NCBI RefSeq assembly: GCF_023276355.1
Contig: NZ_JALLPL010000002.1
Span: 186,001 to 250,000, forward strand
Reading direction: 5' to 3'
DNA: 64,000 nucleotides
From: Haloplanus sp. XH21
GTDB lineage: Archaea; Halobacteriota; Halobacteria; Halobacteriales; Haloferacaceae
In this document: positions 60,855 to 64,000 of the stretch, piece by piece
Position numbering within the stretch: the first letter of the stretch is position 1
How the letters are laid out: each line of letters begins with the position of its first letter
The notes under the pieces: model-generated
Seen by the model: the letters and a program-made list of their open reading frames with translations, nothing else
What the model was told of the DNA's origin: nothing
Databases searched by the model: none
Made by a program: the position numbers and the translations under genes

Positions 60855-61043
60855 ATGGACCCACGAGACACACCCGGCTACCGGCTGCACCGCGCGCTCA
60901 GCAATCTCACCAGTATCGACTGCGAGCAATTGGAGCCCGCCGACCGAGAGCGGATCAGCACAGCAACGACGCTTCTGAAGCAGGCAGAACTCCTCACCCG
61001 ACCGGATACGGCAGCGGACAGCGACATCAACGGAGAGTCCTGA
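60855..61043 (+). CDS. Small helical protein
   Basis: A 62-residue protein (MDPRDTPGYRLHRALSNLTS, then LEPADRERISTATTLLKQAE). No family recognised. It is plausible as a gene because of its codon pattern and its place between inverted repeat copy F and the next leader motif; short length keeps confidence moderate. Confidence 0.5.
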   Translation: MDPRDTPGYRLHRALSNLTSIDCEQLEPADRERISTATTLLKQAELLTRPDTAADSDINGES

Positions 61044-61102
61044 CCGCACGACGCGTCGACAATGCGGGCGTCCTGTGGCCGCCACAGCCTGAGCAGTTGT
61101 TT

Positions 61103-61127
61103 ACCCCCTGAAGGGGTGCGGGGGCGC
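61103..61127 (+). promoter_or_regulatory. GC-rich palindromic leader motif, copy 6
   Basis: ACCCCCTGAAGGGGTGCGGGG, preceded by a T-run (gttgttta), 23 bases before the ATG at 61151. Confidence 0.55.
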
Positions 61128-61150
61128 GAGAACGCTCCCGAGAACAATCT

Positions 61151-61531
61151 ATGGCAACACTCCAAGCCGCAACGGCATCGACCGGCGCGCTCGTAACAGA
61201 CCCACAGGCAGTCCGCGAACTCTGTGAGAACCACCGCTTCGGGACACTCAACTGGGAGGTGGACGACGACGGCGAACTGATCATCTGGGGCTACGACAGC
61301 TTCGAAGTGTACGAGGCTCGTGAGAACGGGCTTCCTGACTACGACGGTGGCATCGTCACCCACGAGTTCCTCCGGTCGCTCGCGGAGTATCTCGAACCGA
61401 ACGAAGAATTCGACATCCAGACAGCCGGATTTACCAAGTGTCGATTTCCCGTGCTGACGAAACGGTACGTCGTCCGCGACGGTGAGGTCCTGTACGCGGA
61501 CCTCAGTTCCCCCGACCCGATCGACGAGTAG
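61151..61531 (+). CDS. Plasmid hypothetical protein
   Basis: A 126-residue acidic alpha/beta protein (NHRFGTLNWEVDDDGELIIW, GYDSFEVYEARENGLPDYDG, KRYVVRDGEVLYADLS). Its family is common on haloarchaeal plasmids as far as I recall, but I know no function. There is no membrane or export signal. It is preceded and followed by copies of the leader motif. Confidence 0.65.
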   Translation: MATLQAATASTGALVTDPQAVRELCENHRFGTLNWEVDDDGELIIWGYDSFEVYEARENGLPDYDGGIVTHEFLRSLAEYLEPNEEFDIQTAGFTKCRFPVLTKRYVVRDGEVLYADLSSPDPIDE

Positions 61532-61541
61532 CGTTGTTCGT

Positions 61542-61563
61542 CCCCCGGGAGGGGTGCGGGGCG
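61542..61563 (+). promoter_or_regulatory. GC-rich palindromic leader motif, copy 7
   Basis: CCCCCGGGAGGGGTGCGGGG, preceded by gttgttcgt, 36 bases before the ATG at 61600. It is nearly the same as copy 6. Confidence 0.55.
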
Positions 61564-61599
61564 ATCCAGTCGTGGGTCGTCCTACGAGGTGATTGTTCA

Positions 61600-62262
61600 A
61601 TGGGCCACCGCGCACTCGTTGCGTACGAACGAACTGACGGACAGTACACGCTCCACTACACTCACTGGGGTGCTGCAGACCTGAAAATGAAGTACCGCAT
61701 CACGGCCGAAACACCGTTCGGTGGCGACGACACCGACTCCAAGTGGGCGAAACAGCTCTTCACGGAGTTGGCCGATGGCCTCGAGGCAGAAGCCGTCGAC
61801 GGCTACCTCGCCGACAAGGATCGACCATCGACGGTCGTCGAGCCGAAGCCCCGCGCCACCGGACTCACCCTCGACGAGATCGTCGCTGACCATCTCGACT
61901 ACCTCCACCACGAGGCGTTCTTCGTGGTGTCGACGACGTTCGAGGTGACCGCCTATCGGACGCTGTGGTTCGGGCTCCAGTACGACTCGGAGACAGTCGA
62001 ACAGGGAGAGACGGTCGGGAACGGCGCGCTCGCGACGGTGCGCTGGTACGACGGCGAGCCGGTCGGCGACGGCCACCTACAGGGACAGTTCGCGGCCCTC
62101 AAAGACGTCGTCGGCGATATGCTCGACAAGGGCGTCTTCACACCGTCGACGGCAAGACAGTACCTGAAACGGAAGCTCGCTGAGCGAGTCGGAGACCGAC
62201 AGGAGCTGCTCATTCCGACCGGAGAATCGCCCTTCGAAAAAGCGAGTGGCGGTCAGTCCTAG
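61600..62262 (+). CDS. DUF6735-like protein
   Basis: A 220-residue protein starting MGHRALVAYERTDGQYTLHY, then THWGAADLKMKYRITAETPF. The family, which I recall as DUF6735, is haloarchaeal and uncharacterised. The middle (YLHHEAFFVVSTTFEVTAYR, TLWFGLQYD) is beta-rich. The C-terminus ends in a basic helix. It is the last gene with a leader motif before the composition changes at about 62.4 kb. A short frame at 62327-62398 is too small to support. Confidence 0.68.
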   Translation: MGHRALVAYERTDGQYTLHYTHWGAADLKMKYRITAETPFGGDDTDSKWAKQLFTELADGLEAEAVDGYLADKDRPSTVVEPKPRATGLTLDEIVADHLDYLHHEAFFVVSTTFEVTAYRTLWFGLQYDSETVEQGETVGNGALATVRWYDGEPVGDGHLQGQFAALKDVVGDMLDKGVFTPSTARQYLKRKLAERVGDRQELLIPTGESPFEKASGGQS

Positions 62263-62509
62263 TGGATCTGGTACGAGCCAGAGTAGGTCTCATTTTCGGT
62301 CATAGCTGAATGGGAGAGGTTCTAACATGTCTGTGAACGTCACACGGGTTTGGCTCCTGATCGGTCTAAACCAAGTTATCCTTGCCCACGTTCAGTAAGG
62401 GGGGGACCGTGTCACCTATGTCTCCGTTGCCATTGAGAGAATGGTTCAGTCCCTATATGTTCCATGGAACACGATAATTATTTTCCACAACCGTTCATTC
62501 AATCCGAAT

Positions 62510-63370
62510 ATGGCTCCATCTTTCTCCAGTATAGCTGTTCAGGGAAGGCTCGGTAGGATTTATCTGCCCCCAATAGCAGTCTTATATCTATATTCGATAA
62601 CAGCTAATCCCCTATATGGATACTTGAGTTTTGGTGGCGTGATCGCAGCAGTGTCCCTTCATGCCCAGAATTACGCGGTCTTTGGACCCAAAGGAATGCT
62701 TGGCAATCCGCAAGCTCAAGATGAGAAGTTTGCCCGTCGGCTAGCAACTATACTCAAAAGAGGAAGATTAGAAGATTATCCACAATCCGTCACAGAACTC
62801 CTAAAAAATCCTTTTGACCTCCCTCTCGATGCAAAGCGGCTACCGGTGGTCTGTCTATCGTTCTTTTCAGGTTGGATGATAATGGCTAATATTCTCGGTG
62901 CAGCGTGGGGGTTCTGGAACCACTACTCTTCGCTGGAGTTTGTGGGATTGACAATCCTGTTCGCGATGGCAGTTTTTCTTCTTCAGCCCGTTCTGTGGCC
63001 GATGTATTGGTCGGTTAGCAACCAACGAGATAATAGACACCCTGCTGTCGACACTCCAGATCACCGCAGAATTGAGGATTTGTCGGATATCTTGGAAGCA
63101 AAGGGAGATGTCAGAGTGAAGAAGAACGAGTATGCTATCGAGGAAGGAGGGAAGCTCACGCTTGTATGTGAAGCCCAATATACTGAATCAGATACTATTC
63201 AGGTATTGGTTCAAGGAATATCCTTTGCGTACGCTGGATTGTTCGAAAGTACGTCACTCCCACATTCGGAACTATATGCAAAAATTATTGACGCTAATGA
63301 GAATACAATTACATTCACTGGGCCTTGTTTAGACGGGGAGACTCGGTCAGTCTGGAGGCTGTATTACTAG
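62510..63370 (+). CDS. Membrane protein of unknown function
   Basis: A 286-residue protein with hydrophobic segments near residues 15-30, 35-55, 110-130 and 140-165, then a soluble C-terminal domain (about 170-286) rich in beta strands. I know no family. The ATG at 62510 is favoured because an AT-rich TATA-like box (ataattatttt) lies about 30 bases upstream; the ORF could start earlier at 62441. GC content is lower than in the plasmid genes before it, so it may be part of another mobile insertion. Confidence 0.6.
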   Translation: MAPSFSSIAVQGRLGRIYLPPIAVLYLYSITANPLYGYLSFGGVIAAVSLHAQNYAVFGPKGMLGNPQAQDEKFARRLATILKRGRLEDYPQSVTELLKNPFDLPLDAKRLPVVCLSFFSGWMIMANILGAAWGFWNHYSSLEFVGLTILFAMAVFLLQPVLWPMYWSVSNQRDNRHPAVDTPDHRRIEDLSDILEAKGDVRVKKNEYAIEEGGKLTLVCEAQYTESDTIQVLVQGISFAYAGLFESTSLPHSELYAKIIDANENTITFTGPCLDGETRSVWRLYY

Positions 63371-63384
63371 TATCGCTTTGCTAG

Positions 63385-64000
63385 TAGCTTCGGAGAAGTA
63401 CCAAATCTACTAGGAACTGAAGCGGGACGGATTGGGTGTGCAAACCAAGACCTCCCGCTTCGCAAAGACGGTTGTATCGCTCGCCAAAAAAGCCGTCGCT
63501 GGCGAGCCAGCTCCGGCATACCGACCCGGAAAAGACGGGTATGCCGACTGGGTGATTCTCGCTGTTCAGGCCTTCAAAGAGTACCTCAATCACGATTACC
63601 GGAAACTAATGGACGTTCTGCGAGAAATGCCGAGAGTTGCAGAAACACTCGATTTGACGGTTGAGACGCTTCCTCACTTCTCCACGATCTGTGCGCGGAA
63701 GCAGGAGATCCCGATGAAGCGGTGGCGAGCGATTCTCGACGCGTCGGCTGAACTGTACGAACTCGGAGATATCCAAGCAATCGACGCAACCGGCGTGGAT
63801 CGTGTCCAAGCTAGCCAGCACTACGCGAAACGGACAGACTACACGTTTGAGGCGGTGAAGACCACGCTGCTCATCGATTGCGAAACAAGTGCGATCCTAG
63901 ATATACACTGTTCGACGAAACAACCGCACGATACACAGGTCGGCTGGCAAGTGCTGGTGCGGAATCTCGACGACTTGACGGCTGTGGCGGCTGATAAGGG
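63385..64000 (+). mobile_element. IS5-family element, left part (cut by window end)
   Basis: A second ISH-type element begins shortly after the membrane gene; its exact left end is not determined. The transposase runs to the window edge. Confidence 0.7.
63438..64000 (+). CDS. IS5-family transposase, partial
   Basis: Starts with GTG at 63438 (VQTKTSRFAKTVVSLAKKAV) and stays open to the last base. DIQAIDATGVDRVQASQHYA gives the first Asp, TLLIDCETSAILDIHCSTKQ the next strand, and the window ends just after TAVAADKG, which holds the second Asp. The Glu part is outside. Design and spacing match the transposase at 33656-34480, but sequence differs, so it is a distinct IS of the same group. The 187 complete codons seen show no break. 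Confidence 0.88.
   Translation, partial: MQTKTSRFAKTVVSLAKKAVAGEPAPAYRPGKDGYADWVILAVQAFKEYLNHDYRKLMDVLREMPRVAETLDLTVETLPHFSTICARKQEIPMKRWRAILDASAELYELGDIQAIDATGVDRVQASQHYAKRTDYTFEAVKTTLLIDCETSAILDIHCSTKQPHDTQVGWQVLVRNLDDLTAVAADK

Noticed and set aside
1-64000. tRNA or rRNA genes
   Set aside because: No cloverleaf-like TTCGA arm in a suitable context or rRNA-like stretch was noticed; a tRNA scan would settle it.

Overview
The window reads as part of a haloarchaeal megaplasmid or secondary replicon. The proteins are strongly acidic and rich in Asp and Glu, coding GC is high, many genes look leaderless with a TATA-like box about 25 bases before the start codon, and the gene families are typical of Halobacteria: Orc1/Cdc6, TFB, AbrB/PIN pairs, IS1341-type TnpB elements and ISH-type IS5 transposases. 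No rRNA, tRNA or CRISPR array was found.

Layout. 0-3.7 kb: plasmid accessory genes (DUF6610-like, an ArdC/ImmA-like metalloprotease, a SWIM zinc-finger protein, a DUF6788-like protein). 3.7-6.1 kb: a candidate replication origin, an orc1/cdc6 gene flanked on both sides by origin-recognition-box-like repeats. 6.1-7.1 kb: a decayed polB fragment. 7.1-8.9 kb: a parA operon with a repeat-rich candidate centromere. 8.9-15.2 kb: toxin-antitoxin-like genes (two divergent copies of an HTH/PIN module, one vapBC and two decayed relatives) with one TnpB element inserted. 15.2-21.3 kb: a second TnpB element with a DUF2080 partner, two tyrosine recombinases, an orphan vapB and transposase debris. 21.5-38.1 kb: a surface polysaccharide or glycosylation island (epimerase, Nudix, four glycosyltransferases, sulfatase, polytopic GT-C-like protein, methyltransferase, HprK-like protein, flippase) interrupted by an IS5 element and containing an AT-rich sub-island at 35-37.7 kb. 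38.3-50.4 kb: one long collinear operon for a type IV secretion or conjugation-like machine (pilin-like, surface proteins, VirB6-like, VirB3/VirB4, and a 1439-residue VirD4/HerA-like ATPase with extra C-terminal domains). 50.4-62.3 kb: a repeat cluster, a third TnpB element, a primase, small zinc proteins, an HTH plus nucleotidyltransferase pair, a structured GC-rich spacer, an RPA-like ssDNA-binding protein, TFB and plasmid-type hypothetical genes. 62.5-64 kb: a membrane protein and a second IS5-family element cut by the window end.

Orc1/Cdc6 and its boxes would start replication, ParA and its partner would segregate the replicon, and the RPA-like protein and primases may support DNA synthesis. 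The VirB4/VirD4-like operon would move DNA between cells, and the toxin-antitoxin modules could stabilise the plasmid.

Signals that ordinary annotation does not explain: six dispersed copies of a precise inverted repeat (TTAACCAACA, 21-22 nt, TGTTGGTTAA); a GC-rich palindromic leader motif before seven plasmid genes; five copies of TGTTCCACCCA after the conjugation operon; a 101-bp tandem triplication of an IS end; and a TnpB element whose predicted guide would match the plasmid's own candidate partition palindrome. All functional statements come from reading the sequence and recalled family knowledge; no database search was run.
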